The position numbers were made by a program, and so were the translations under genes. Below are positions 24,071-31,108 of a stretch of 36,869 nucleotides of DNA, one piece after another. A model generated the notes under the pieces. The model was not told the DNA's origin, did no database searches, and saw only the letters and a program-made list of their open reading frames with translations. The number at the start of each line of letters is the position of its first letter. Position 1 is the first letter of the stretch. This stretch comes from Bacillota bacterium (GTDB lineage: Bacteria; Bacillota; Clostridia; Christensenellales; Borkfalkiaceae), in assembly GCA_023403375.1 (NCBI GenBank), contig JAEYEN010000030.1:1-36869 (forward strand). Reading direction: 5' to 3'.

Positions 24071-24099
24071 ATTATACATAAAAACGTGTTAAAAAGCAA
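24071..24099 (-). promoter_or_regulatory. Promoter of apbE, adjoining the start codon
   Basis: On the minus strand TTGCTT (24099-24094), 17-bp spacer, TATAAT (24076-24071). The ATG begins at 24063, about where transcription should start. Confidence 0.6.
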
Positions 24100-24119
24100 A
24101 TTTAAACAACGATTATGTA

Positions 24120-24148
24120 TTGACAAAATTTTTAGCCTTTGTTAAAAT
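24120..24148 (+). promoter_or_regulatory. Sigma-A promoter of the kinase/PqqD genes
   Basis: TTGACA (24120-24125), 17-bp spacer, TAAAAT (24143-24148), start near 24155. It is divergent from the apbE promoter, 21 bp away. Confidence 0.8.
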
Positions 24149-24197
24149 AATAAAGTATAAAATTAAAGTATAAAAAGCGAAAAAGGAAAAATAAGGC

Positions 24198-24911
24198 GTG
24201 CTTGCTTACAGAATTGCCGACGTCGTGATTAACGCGGAGTTCAGATACGATTATTCGGTAAAACTTCTTAAAGATTACGCATATTGCGGGGAAAATAAGC
24301 CCGATTTGGTTGCCGTAACGACAGATGAAGATATCGAATTTGAAAGACGGCACGGCGGAGAGACTTTTCCCGATTATTATCTGGAAAGTCTTGCTCTTTT
24401 CAGAAAGTTAAGCAATTACGTTCTGACTTCCGGTAAAGGTTTTATATTCCATTGCAGCGCGCTTGCCGTAGACGGCGAGGCGTATTTGTTTGCCGCGCCG
24501 AGCGGAACGGGAAAGTCCACTCACGCCGCACTCTGGCGGAAAATGCTGGGCGACGACAGAGTTACAGTTATCAACGACGATAAGCCTATCGTTATAGAAA
24601 AGGCGGACGGGTTTTATGCTTTCGGCACGCCGTGGACGGGTAAACACAGGCTTGGCAATAACTGTTCGTTCAAGGTAAAGGCGGTGTGCAACATTAACCG
24701 CGGAACGGAAAACAGAATAGAAAAAGTTTCCGTAGGGGAAATGGCGCCGATATTTTTCAATCAGACTTTGCGCCCCGAAAACCCCGCGGAAATGAAAAAG
24801 CTTATCGCAATGGCAAACCGCTTTCTGAAAAGCGTGGATCTGTATAAACTTTATTGCAACGTTTCGCCTGAGGCGGCAAAACTGTCGTTTCATACGATGA
24901 AAGGAGAATAA
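24198..24911 (+). CDS. HPr-kinase-like P-loop protein (PqqD partner)
   Basis: 237 residues with a Walker A motif APSGTGKST (100-108) in the setting FIFHCSALAVDGEAYLF before it and NDDKPIVI after it, as in the HPr kinase C-terminal fold and PEP carboxykinase-like small kinases. The N-terminal 90 residues have no domain I recognise. Proteins of this kind occur beside PqqD-type genes in Clostridia and in lasso-peptide clusters, where a kinase modifies the peptide. Here it is directly followed by a PqqD-like gene (no gap) but by no visible precursor or maturase. The start is GTG 24198. True HPr kinase (HprK) is longer and has the GxSGxGKS plus its own N-terminal domain, so this is not hprK. Confidence 0.72.
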   Translation: MLAYRIADVVINAEFRYDYSVKLLKDYAYCGENKPDLVAVTTDEDIEFERRHGGETFPDYYLESLALFRKLSNYVLTSGKGFIFHCSALAVDGEAYLFAAPSGTGKSTHAALWRKMLGDDRVTVINDDKPIVIEKADGFYAFGTPWTGKHRLGNNCSFKVKAVCNINRGTENRIEKVSVGEMAPIFFNQTLRPENPAEMKKLIAMANRFLKSVDLYKLYCNVSPEAAKLSFHTMKGE

Positions 24912-25184
24912 ATGAAAATCAAAGAGGGTTTTATGCTCAGCGAAGCGGGCGAGAGTTTTATAGTCGTTTCGGTGGGAAAAAGAGCGAAAGAGTTTAACGG
25001 GATTATAAGACTTAACGAAGCGGGGGCGTTGCTTTTTAACGCGCTTAAAAATGGTGCCGAAAAAGAAGATTTGGTAAAACTTTTAACCGACGAATACGAG
25101 ATAGACGGCGCCACGGCGGAAAAAGAAGCGGAAAAGTTTATTGATAAAGCAAAGGAGACGGGAATTTTAGAAAACGACCGATAA
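24912..25184 (+). CDS. PqqD-family protein (RiPP recognition element)
   Basis: A 90-residue PqqD-like winged-helix domain: FMLSEAGESFIVVSVG, then FNGIIRLNEAGALLFNAL and a C-terminal helix region DLVKLLTDEYEID with AEKFIDKAKETGIL. Such domains bind leader peptides of ribosomally made peptides and hand them to modifying enzymes. ATG 24912 follows the kinase stop directly, with GGAG 5 bases before. Within the window no radical SAM enzyme, peptidase or peptide precursor is present, so the substrate is unknown. Confidence 0.82.
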   Translation: MKIKEGFMLSEAGESFIVVSVGKRAKEFNGIIRLNEAGALLFNALKNGAEKEDLVKLLTDEYEIDGATAEKEAEKFIDKAKETGILENDR

Positions 25185-25190
25185 AATAAT

Positions 25191-26678
25191 ATGGGTAAAT
25201 TAGGATTTGACACAAGAAAATATTTAGAGTTACAATCAGCGAAAATTACCGAGCGTATCGCAATGTTCGGCGATAAATTATACTTGGAGTTCGGCGGAAA
25301 ACTTTTCGACGATTTCCACGCGTCGAGAGTATTGCCGGGGTTTGAACCCGACAGCAAAATCCAAATGCTCTCTCAACTTAAAGACAAAGCCGAAATTCTT
25401 ATCGCGATAAACGCTAACGACATAGAAAAAAACAAGTACAGAAGCGACCTTGGAATAACTTACGATTCGGACGTTTTAAGGCTTATAGATATTTTCCGCG
25501 CGCACGGGTTTTATGTGGGGAGCGTGGTGCTGACGCGCTTTGCAAACCAGCCTTCCGCAGCGGCATTCCAGAAAAGACTTGAACAGTTGGGCATTAAAGT
25601 TTACAGACATTACCCGATAGCCGGCTACCCGTCGGAAGTGGACGCGATAGTGTCCGACGAAGGGTTTGGCAAAAACGAATACGTAGTTACCACCCGTCCG
25701 TTAGTGGTCGTTACCGCACCGGGACCCGGCAGCGGCAAAATGGCAACCTGCCTTTCTCAACTTTATCACGAATATAAGCGCGGCATAAAAGCGGGTTACG
25801 CTAAATATGAAACTTTCCCTATATGGAACCTGCCGCTTAATCACCCCGTAAACGCCGCGTATGAAGCGGCTACCGCAGACCTTAACGACGTTAATATGAT
25901 AGACCCGTTCCATCTGGAAGCGTACGATAAAATGGCGGTAAACTATAACCGCGACGTGGAAATTTTCCCCGTGCTTTCCGCTATGCTTACCAAAATTATG
26001 GGGACTTCGCCCTATAAATCGCCTACCGATATGGGCGTTAATATGGCAGGTTACGGTATTATTGACGACGAAGTTTGTAAAGAAGCGTCTAAACAGGAAA
26101 TTATAAGAAGATACTTTTCGACGCTTATCGATATTAAAAAGGGCAGGGCGGATACCGACGTTATCTCCAAAATCGAGATAATAATGCGCAAAATGCACAT
26201 CGAAATAAACGACCGCGCGGTAGTTTTACCCGCGCTTGAAAAGGAAGCGACGACGGGACTGCCTGCGTGCGCGCTTCAACTTCCCGACGGCAGAATAGTT
26301 ACGGGCAAAACGGGCAAATTGCTCGGCGCAAGCGCTTCGGTTTTGCTTAACGCACTTAAAGTGCTCGGCGATATAGACGACGGAATAGATATAATTTCTT
26401 CCGCAGTGATAGAACCCATTCAGAAACTTAAAGTGGAGCATATGGGCAGCGTAAACCCCAGACTCCACACCGACGAAGTGTTGTTGTCGCTTGCGGTAAG
26501 CGCGGTAACAAATCCCACCGCTAAATTAGCGCTGGACCAACTTTCCAAACTTAAAACGGCGCAACTTCATTCTACCGTTATACTCTCCCACGTGGACGAA
26601 AAGACCTTTAAAAAACTTGGCGTGGACGTTACGGCAGAGCCGAAAAGACAGAATAAAACGCTTTTTAACGCAAATTGA
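25191..26678 (+). CDS. DUF1846 family protein
   Basis: 495 residues, full length for DUF1846, a widely conserved family of unknown function in Firmicutes. The opening GFDTRKYLELQS, GGKLFDDFHASRVLPGF and the nucleotide-binding-like segment TAPGPGSGKMATCLSQ (about 177-192) identify it. The gene follows the PqqD gene by 6 bp and has no clear ribosome binding site of its own, so it is probably read from the same transcript and translated by coupling. A functional link with the kinase/PqqD pair is not established. Confidence 0.88.
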   Translation: MGKLGFDTRKYLELQSAKITERIAMFGDKLYLEFGGKLFDDFHASRVLPGFEPDSKIQMLSQLKDKAEILIAINANDIEKNKYRSDLGITYDSDVLRLIDIFRAHGFYVGSVVLTRFANQPSAAAFQKRLEQLGIKVYRHYPIAGYPSEVDAIVSDEGFGKNEYVVTTRPLVVVTAPGPGSGKMATCLSQLYHEYKRGIKAGYAKYETFPIWNLPLNHPVNAAYEAATADLNDVNMIDPFHLEAYDKMAVNYNRDVEIFPVLSAMLTKIMGTSPYKSPTDMGVNMAGYGIIDDEVCKEASKQEIIRRYFSTLIDIKKGRADTDVISKIEIIMRKMHIEINDRAVVLPALEKEATTGLPACALQLPDGRIVTGKTGKLLGASASVLLNALKVLGDIDDGIDIISSAVIEPIQKLKVEHMGSVNPRLHTDEVLLSLAVSAVTNPTAKLALDQLSKLKTAQLHSTVILSHVDEKTFKKLGVDVTAEPKRQNKTLFNAN

Positions 26679-26688
26679 GTTAAAAAAG

Positions 26689-26717
26689 TTGACATTTTTT
26701 AAATAAATTATTATAAC
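26689..26717 (+). promoter_or_regulatory. Sigma-A promoter of the 26767 gene
   Basis: TTGACA (26689-26694), 17-bp spacer, TATAAC (26712-26717), start near 26724; AAGGAG follows before the ATG. Confidence 0.85.
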
Positions 26718-26766
26718 TATAAATGTAGAAACTTTTTAATCGTATAATCGAAAAGGAGATAGGACA

Positions 26767-27573
26767 ATGAGTTTACCGATGACAGTAATAGTTTGCATCA
26801 TCGCCGCACTCGCTTTAATTTATTTCGGATTTTTGCTTGCGAAGTTCTTTGATAAAGTGTATAAAGACGACGCTTCTTCAAAAGAAGCGGAAAAAGAGCC
26901 CGAAAACGCCGCCGAAGAAGAAATAATCGTTGCCGAAACGGAAAAGGTTGCGGAAGACGAAGAGAAGACGGAAGAAGAAACTCAGCCCTCTGAAACCGTA
27001 GAAGAAGCGGAAGAAGTAACGGAAGAAACGGCTGAAATCGAAGAAGATAATGACGAACCCGCAGAAGACGAGACGGAAGACGAAGAAGAAAAAGAAGAAC
27101 CTGCCGAAAAACCCGCGCTTGCCGTAGGCAACGTGGAAGACGATTCTATACGTTCGTCTGCAAGACACGTTCCGTTTGCGGAAAAAATGCTTTTCGCCGA
27201 AAAGAAATATCAACGTTTCTACGATTCTATCAATAACGCATTCTTATCTTACAGAAAAGTGCACGCCAGAGTTTCCGTTTCCTGCGCGTCTTATCGTTTT
27301 GGCAGACAGTTGATTGCTAAAATGACTTTCCGCGGAAAAACGCTTAAACTTCATCTCGCGCTCGACGTTAATAAGTTCGATGAAAAGATTTATTATCAGC
27401 GTTCGCTTGCAGATAAAAAGGCGTATGCGGAAGTTCCGTTTACCGTAAAAGTAAGAAGCGACAGGGCGCTTAACAATGCGCTTAAACTTGTTGCGGCTGT
27501 ATGCGAAGAATATAACGTAGAAGCAAAAACCCGTTATACCGCAGTTGACAGCATAGAACTTCTTAAAAAATAA
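26767..27573 (+). CDS. Membrane-anchored acidic protein with uncharacterised domain (short paralogue)
   Basis: I do not recognise a named family. The 268 residues comprise one N-terminal membrane helix (about 5-27), a strongly acidic Glu-rich linker (about 34-115), and a C-terminal domain (about 135-255) that is clearly homologous to residues 142-252 of the product of 33658: shared motifs are YRKVHARVS, SYRFGRQLIAKMTFRGKTLKLHLAL, VNKF, KAYAEVPFTVKVRS and ALKLV. With a single helix and no signal cleavage site, the domain probably lies in the cytoplasm. A remote likeness of the domain to DUF5655-type proteins is possible but unproven. It has its own promoter and is followed by three terminators. 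Confidence 0.75.
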   Translation: MSLPMTVIVCIIAALALIYFGFLLAKFFDKVYKDDASSKEAEKEPENAAEEEIIVAETEKVAEDEEKTEEETQPSETVEEAEEVTEETAEIEEDNDEPAEDETEDEEEKEEPAEKPALAVGNVEDDSIRSSARHVPFAEKMLFAEKKYQRFYDSINNAFLSYRKVHARVSVSCASYRFGRQLIAKMTFRGKTLKLHLALDVNKFDEKIYYQRSLADKKAYAEVPFTVKVRSDRALNNALKLVAAVCEEYNVEAKTRYTAVDSIELLKK

Positions 27574-27640
27574 TAAACGTTTTTTAACGCCGAAAAATTA
27601 TAACGAAATTACATCGGATATAATATAATAAAACAAAAAT

Positions 27641-27668
27641 AAAAGCCTTCGACCCCGAAGGCTTTTTT
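27641..27668 (+). terminator. Terminator 1 after the 26767 gene
   Basis: Eleven-bp stem AAAAGCCTTCG (27641-27651) with 27656-27666, 4-nt loop, T-run. A-rich bases before it allow use in both directions. Confidence 0.92.
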
Positions 27669-27672
27669 AATT

Positions 27673-27712
27673 TTTAATATGAACAACTAAAATTTAATAT
27701 GCATAACTAAAA
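27673..27712 (+). repeat. Two tandem 20-bp direct repeats
   Basis: 27673-27692 and 27693-27712 both read TTTAATATGNANAACTAAAA, differing at two positions. They lie between terminators 1 and 2. I see no coding or binding role. Confidence 0.65.
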
Positions 27713-27715
27713 ATA

Positions 27716-27744
27716 AACTCGGTTTTTTTAAGACCGAGTTTTTT
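27716..27744 (+). terminator. Terminator 2 after the 26767 gene
   Basis: Eight-bp stem AACTCGGT (27716-27723) with ACCGAGTT (27733-27740), then a T-run to 27744. Confidence 0.85.
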
Positions 27745-27840
27745 ATAAAATCAAGTAAATAGGGTGATAAAGAAACGATATTATAACTTTTGCTAATCTA
27801 TTAGACAAACCCATAAGCAAACAACAAAAAACGGTAACAA

Positions 27841-27872
27841 AAAACGGGGCGGTTTTAGCGCACCCGTTTTTT
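27841..27872 (-). terminator. Terminator 3, bidirectional, between the 26767 gene and groEL
   Basis: Stem AAAACGGG (27841-27848) with CCCGTTTT (27863-27870). T-runs occur on both strands, so it can end groEL transcripts (minus strand) as well. The rest of the 450-bp gap 27574-28023 is AT-rich with nothing else I can name. Confidence 0.75.
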
Positions 27873-28023
27873 GTTTTTATAATTTGATTATTATAGTGTT
27901 TTCTGATAATCGTTATAGCATTATCGCGTTTTGAAAGACGTTTTATACTTTAACGGTTAAAGTGTTTTCAAAAAGCGCTGAAATGTTTTAACAAGCGGAA
28001 CTCAAACTTAACCGTATTTATTA

Positions 28024-29649
28024 TCAATACATTCCGCCCATACCGCCTGCGGGCATCTGGGGAGGTTCGGGTTCTTTAATGTCGGTAACAACCGCTTCGG
28101 TGGTTAGGAATACGCCTGCAACGGAAGCGGAGTTTTCTAACGCAGACCTTGTAACTTTGGTCGGGTCGATAATGCCGCTTTCTACCATATCGGTATATTC
28201 GTTCGTAAGCGCGTTAAAGCCGTAGTTGGGTTTATCCGCTTTAAGAATTTCGTTCAGTATAACCGCGCCGTCAAGTCCTGCGTTAAGCGCGATTTGTTTG
28301 ATAGGAGCCTGAACCGCTTTAAGCACGATTTCCGCACCCGTCTTTTCGTCGCCGCTTAAACTGTCCGCATATGCTTTCAACGCTTTGATAGTGGAGATGA
28401 ACGCGATTCCGCCGCCGGGGACGATACCTTCCTGTACCGCGGCTTTGGTTGCGTTAAGCGCGTCTTCTATACGGAGTTTCTTTTCTTTCATTTCGACTTC
28501 GGTCGCCGCGCCTACGTTGATTACCGCAACGCCGCCTGCAAGTTTAGCAAGACGTTCCTGCAATTTTTCTCTGTCGTAATCGGAAGTGGTTTCTGCGATT
28601 TGCGCTTTGATAGCCGCTTTTCTGGCTTCTATCTGTGCGGGGTCGCCCGCGCCGTTTATAATGGTGGTGTTGTCTTTATCGACTTTAACCGTTCCCGCTC
28701 TGCCGAGCATATCCAAAGTTACGTCTTTGAATTCGTATCCTAAATCGGAAGAGATAACGGTGCCGCCGGTAAGTATTGCGATATCTTCCAGCATGGCTTT
28801 TCTTCTGTCGCCGAAACCGGGGGCTTTAACCGCAACGCAGTTGAACACGCCTTTGAGTTTGTTTACGACGAGCGCTGCCAAAGCGTCGCCTTCGACTTCT
28901 TCGGCAATGATAAGAAGGCGCATGCCCTGATTTGCAATCGGTTCGACTATGGGCAAAATTTCTTGAATGGAAGAAATCTTTTTGTCGGTAATTAAAATAA
29001 CGGGGGATTCGAGAACGGCTTCCATTTTGTCGGTATTGGTTACCATATAAGCGGAAGCGTATCCGCGGTCGAACTGCATACCTTCTACGGTGGTGAGTTC
29101 GGTTTTCATCGTTTTGCTTTCTTCTATGGTAATAACGCCGTCTTTACCGACTTTTTCCATAGCGTCCGAAATAAGCGCGCCGATTTTCTCGTCGCCTGCG
29201 GAAATAGAAGCAACCTGACAAATTCCGTTTTTGTCCTTGACGGGTTTAGAAATCTTTTTGAGTTCTTCTACCGCAATAGCAACCGCGCCCGAAATACCTT
29301 TTTTCAGAATAACGGGGTTTGCGCCCGCGGCAACGTTTTTAAGCCCTTCGTTTATCATAGCCTGCGCAAGAACAACCGCCGTGGTCGTGCCGTCGCCCGC
29401 TATGTCGTTGGTTTTTGTGGAAACTTCTTTTACAAGCCCTGCGCCCATATTTTCAAACGGGTCTTCAAGTTCTATCTCTTTTGCAATAGTAACGCCGTCG
29501 TTTGTGATTAGGGGAGCGCCGTATTTTTTATCGAGTACGACGTTTCTGCCTTTGGGTCCTAACGTGATTTTAACGGTGTCGGCAAGAACGTCGACGCCTT
29601 TTTGAAGCGCTTTTCTTGCTTCTTCGCCGTGTTTTAATTGTTTAGCCAT
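28024..29649 (-). CDS. groL: Chaperonin GroEL
   Basis: 60-kDa chaperonin forming the double ring that folds proteins with GroES. The 541 residues are full length: TLGPKGRNVVLDKKYG, NDGVTIAKEIELEDP, the ATPase Asp in AGDGTTTAVVLAQ, VKAPGFGDRRKAMLEDIAILTGG, and GGM-type repeats with a final Tyr at the C-terminus (PAGGMGGMY). It follows groES by 18 bp on the minus strand and shares the CIRCE-controlled promoter. Confidence 0.98.
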   Translation of the reverse strand: MAKQLKHGEEARKALQKGVDVLADTVKITLGPKGRNVVLDKKYGAPLITNDGVTIAKEIELEDPFENMGAGLVKEVSTKTNDIAGDGTTTAVVLAQAMINEGLKNVAAGANPVILKKGISGAVAIAVEELKKISKPVKDKNGICQVASISAGDEKIGALISDAMEKVGKDGVITIEESKTMKTELTTVEGMQFDRGYASAYMVTNTDKMEAVLESPVILITDKKISSIQEILPIVEPIANQGMRLLIIAEEVEGDALAALVVNKLKGVFNCVAVKAPGFGDRRKAMLEDIAILTGGTVISSDLGYEFKDVTLDMLGRAGTVKVDKDNTTIINGAGDPAQIEARKAAIKAQIAETTSDYDREKLQERLAKLAGGVAVINVGAATEVEMKEKKLRIEDALNATKAAVQEGIVPGGGIAFISTIKALKAYADSLSGDEKTGAEIVLKAVQAPIKQIALNAGLDGAVILNEILKADKPNYGFNALTNEYTDMVESGIIDPTKVTRSALENSASVAGVFLTTEAVVTDIKEPEPPQMPAGGMGGMY

Positions 29650-29667
29650 AATTTCTGTTCTCCTTTA

Positions 29668-29955
29668 TCAGTCTTCTACGATTGCCAGAATATCGCTCTG
29701 ACGAATTATCGTAAGTTCTTTTCCGTCAACCTTAAACTCGCTTCCGGAATATTTAGAGTAAAGTATAGTGTCGCCTACCTTTACCTGCATAACTATTTCT
29801 TTTCCGTCTACAACTCCGCCGGGACCTACGGCAACTATTTTAGCCATCTGCTGTTTTTCCTGCGAAGCCGAGGGAAGTATAAATCCACTCTTTGTCTTTT
29901 CTTCTTTTTCTAAACTTTCTACCACTACTTTATCAAATAACGGTTTAACTTTCAT
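29668..29955 (-). CDS. groS: Co-chaperonin GroES
   Basis: 10-kDa lid of the GroEL chamber, 95 residues. KVKPLFDKVVVESLE, the mobile loop KTKSGFILPS, and the C-terminal DTILYSKYSGSEFKVDGKEL segment are typical. AAGGAGG precedes the ATG. First gene of the heat-shock operon, 18 bp before groEL. Confidence 0.97.
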   Translation of the reverse strand: MKVKPLFDKVVVESLEKEEKTKSGFILPSASQEKQQMAKIVAVGPGGVVDGKEIVMQVKVGDTILYSKYSGSEFKVDGKELTIIRQSDILAIVED

Positions 29956-29974
29956 TTTGTCAGCCTCCTTAATG

Positions 29975-30001
29975 TTAGCACTCTATTGTTTCAAGTGCTA
30001 A
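29975..30001 (-). promoter_or_regulatory. CIRCE operator (HrcA binding site)
   Basis: TTAGCACTC (29975-29983), 9-bp spacer, AAGTGCTAA (29993-30001): the CIRCE inverted repeat TTAGCACTC-N9-GAGTGCTAA with one mismatch. It lies between the promoter and groES, so HrcA repression is expected. No hrcA gene is in the window. Confidence 0.96.
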
Positions 30002-30006
30002 ATCTT

Positions 30007-30034
30007 ATTATATACCGCAAAAAAGATTTGTCAA
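30007..30034 (-). promoter_or_regulatory. Sigma-A promoter of groESL
   Basis: On the minus strand TTGACA (30034-30029), 16-bp spacer, TATAAT (30012-30007). The CIRCE starts right after the expected transcription start. Confidence 0.9.
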
Positions 30035-30108
30035 TGAATTATGGCAAAAAAAAGAAAAATTTTTGCAAACTTTTGTTGAAAGGCAAAAAAATCCCCGTAT
30101 AAATAAAA

Positions 30109-30129
30109 AATCGGCGTTTTCAGCCGATA
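30109..30129 (-). terminator. Terminator of the XRE regulator gene
   Basis: Stem ATCGGC (30110-30115) with GCCGAT (30123-30128), flanked by A- and T-runs on both sides, just after the gene end at 30133 on the minus strand. Confidence 0.85.
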
Positions 30130-30132
30130 TTT

Positions 30133-30348
30133 TTATTTTTCGTATGGTTCGGGAAATTCGGTAAGGTCTAAAATATAGTCAACGCTCACCCCGTAAAACG
30201 CCGATAGTTTTATCAGAACTGCGGTTGGCACGTCGTTTTCTCCCGTTTCGTATTTGGAATATCCGGTTTGGGACATATTAAGTTCTTTCGCAACCTGCGT
30301 CTGGTTCAACCCGCGCTCCTTGCGTAACTCGGCTATCCTTTTATACAT
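30133..30348 (-). CDS. XRE-family helix-turn-helix regulator
   Basis: A 71-residue single-domain regulator of the Cro/CI type: IAELRKERGLNQTQVAKELNMSQTGYSKYETGENDVPTAVLIKLS (in parts, residues about 5-50) is a canonical HTH_3 domain, with YGVSVDYILDL at the end. It is divergent from the zinc-ribbon membrane protein gene and the gap holds a 34-bp palindrome over the promoter. It is therefore the probable repressor of that gene and perhaps of itself. AGAGGG lies 4 bases before its ATG on the minus strand. Confidence 0.9.
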   Translation of the reverse strand: MYKRIAELRKERGLNQTQVAKELNMSQTGYSKYETGENDVPTAVLIKLSAFYGVSVDYILDLTEFPEPYEK

Positions 30349-30411
30349 ATTTCCCTCTGTAAATTGCCATTTCTATATCAAAACGTTAGTTACAATATTT
30401 ATTATAATAAT

Positions 30412-30445
30412 CTGTTTCAGGTTATTGACATTTAACCTAAAACAG
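30412..30445. promoter_or_regulatory. Palindromic operator between the XRE gene and the membrane protein gene
   Basis: CTGTTTCAGGTTA (30412-30424) and its inverted copy TAACCTAAAACAG (30433-30445), 12 of 13 positions paired, 8-bp spacer. The -35 TTGACA fills the spacer, and a further AGGTTA half-site (30444-30449) runs into the -10. A bound repressor would cover the promoter completely. Confidence 0.8.
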
Positions 30446-30453
30446 GTTATAAT
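30425..30453 (+). promoter_or_regulatory. Perfect sigma-A consensus promoter under the operator
   Basis: TTGACA (30425-30430), 17-bp spacer, TATAAT (30448-30453). The start would be near 30460, then AAAGGAG 8 bases before ATG 30484. Confidence 0.92.
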
Positions 30454-30483
30454 TATTTTAAGACGGAAAGGAGCGTCTTGAAT

Positions 30484-30864
30484 ATGACAAATATATTGAG
30501 TGGTTACGGATATAATTATGTACAAACTGATACGATTATGATAATTGCGTTGGTTGTAGGATTGGTAGTAGGGGTGGCGATTGATCTGATTTTGGCGCAC
30601 GTGGCGGGTAGAATGGGCGAAAACAAGGGGTATGGTTACTGGGGGTTTTGGGCTCTCACGTTATTTATAGGAATATTATCTATAATAATTGTGGCGTGTC
30701 TGCCGGAAACGTTTCCCAAGGGAAAGGAACAAAAATTTAACAAAAAAGCGATGTGGATTTGTCCCTGCTGCGGAAAAGCAAATAGCGGCAAGTACGTTTA
30801 CTGTAAATTCTGCGGCGCAGACAGACAGGAAGAAAAACAAGAGTATTCGGGAAAAAGTAAATAG
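30484..30864 (+). CDS. Small membrane protein with C-terminal zinc ribbon
   Basis: 126 residues from ATG 30484 (a TTG at 30478 is too close to the AAAGGAG site). Two hydrophobic helices (about 19-40 and 55-80), separated by a Gly/Tyr-rich loop, are followed by a zinc-ribbon CPCCGKANSGKYVYCKFCG with paired CxxC-type cysteines, and a basic/acidic tail. No family name or function is evident. Tight control by the divergent XRE repressor suggests a product needed only under particular conditions, but the signal is unknown. The region 30865-31000 after it is AT-rich and empty. Confidence 0.78.
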   Translation: MTNILSGYGYNYVQTDTIMIIALVVGLVVGVAIDLILAHVAGRMGENKGYGYWGFWALTLFIGILSIIIVACLPETFPKGKEQKFNKKAMWICPCCGKANSGKYVYCKFCGADRQEEKQEYSGKSK

Positions 30865-31000
30865 ATTGAACAGATAAATTATTAAAACAAGATGTAAGGA
30901 ACTATAAAAGTAAAAACTACAAAAAATAAAGTATAACGTTAAAAAATATTACAATAAATCGTCAGAAATCGTCAGCATAACGATAAAAAAAGTTTATAAA

Positions 31001-31031
31001 AAATTCCCGCCGAATCGGGCGGGAATTTTTT
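31001..31031. terminator. Bidirectional terminator between the zinc-ribbon gene and aspS
   Basis: Eleven-bp stem AAATTCCCGCC (31001-31011) with 31018-31028, 6-nt loop, T-run on the plus strand and a matching A-run upstream. It separates convergent genes. Confidence 0.92.
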
Positions 31032-31108
31032 ATGTTTTGATAGCATCGATAAATAAATTTAAAAAACATTAAATAATTGAGTTTATATTGACTTTGTTTT
31101 TTATCTTT

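Noticed and set aside
24064..24126. Longer N-terminus of ApbE
   Set aside because: The extension precedes a complete lipoprotein signal and overlaps the promoter.
26878..27213. Phe-rich open frame on the minus strand
   Set aside because: It is the complement of the Glu-rich linker (GAA codons read as TTC) of the 26767 gene.
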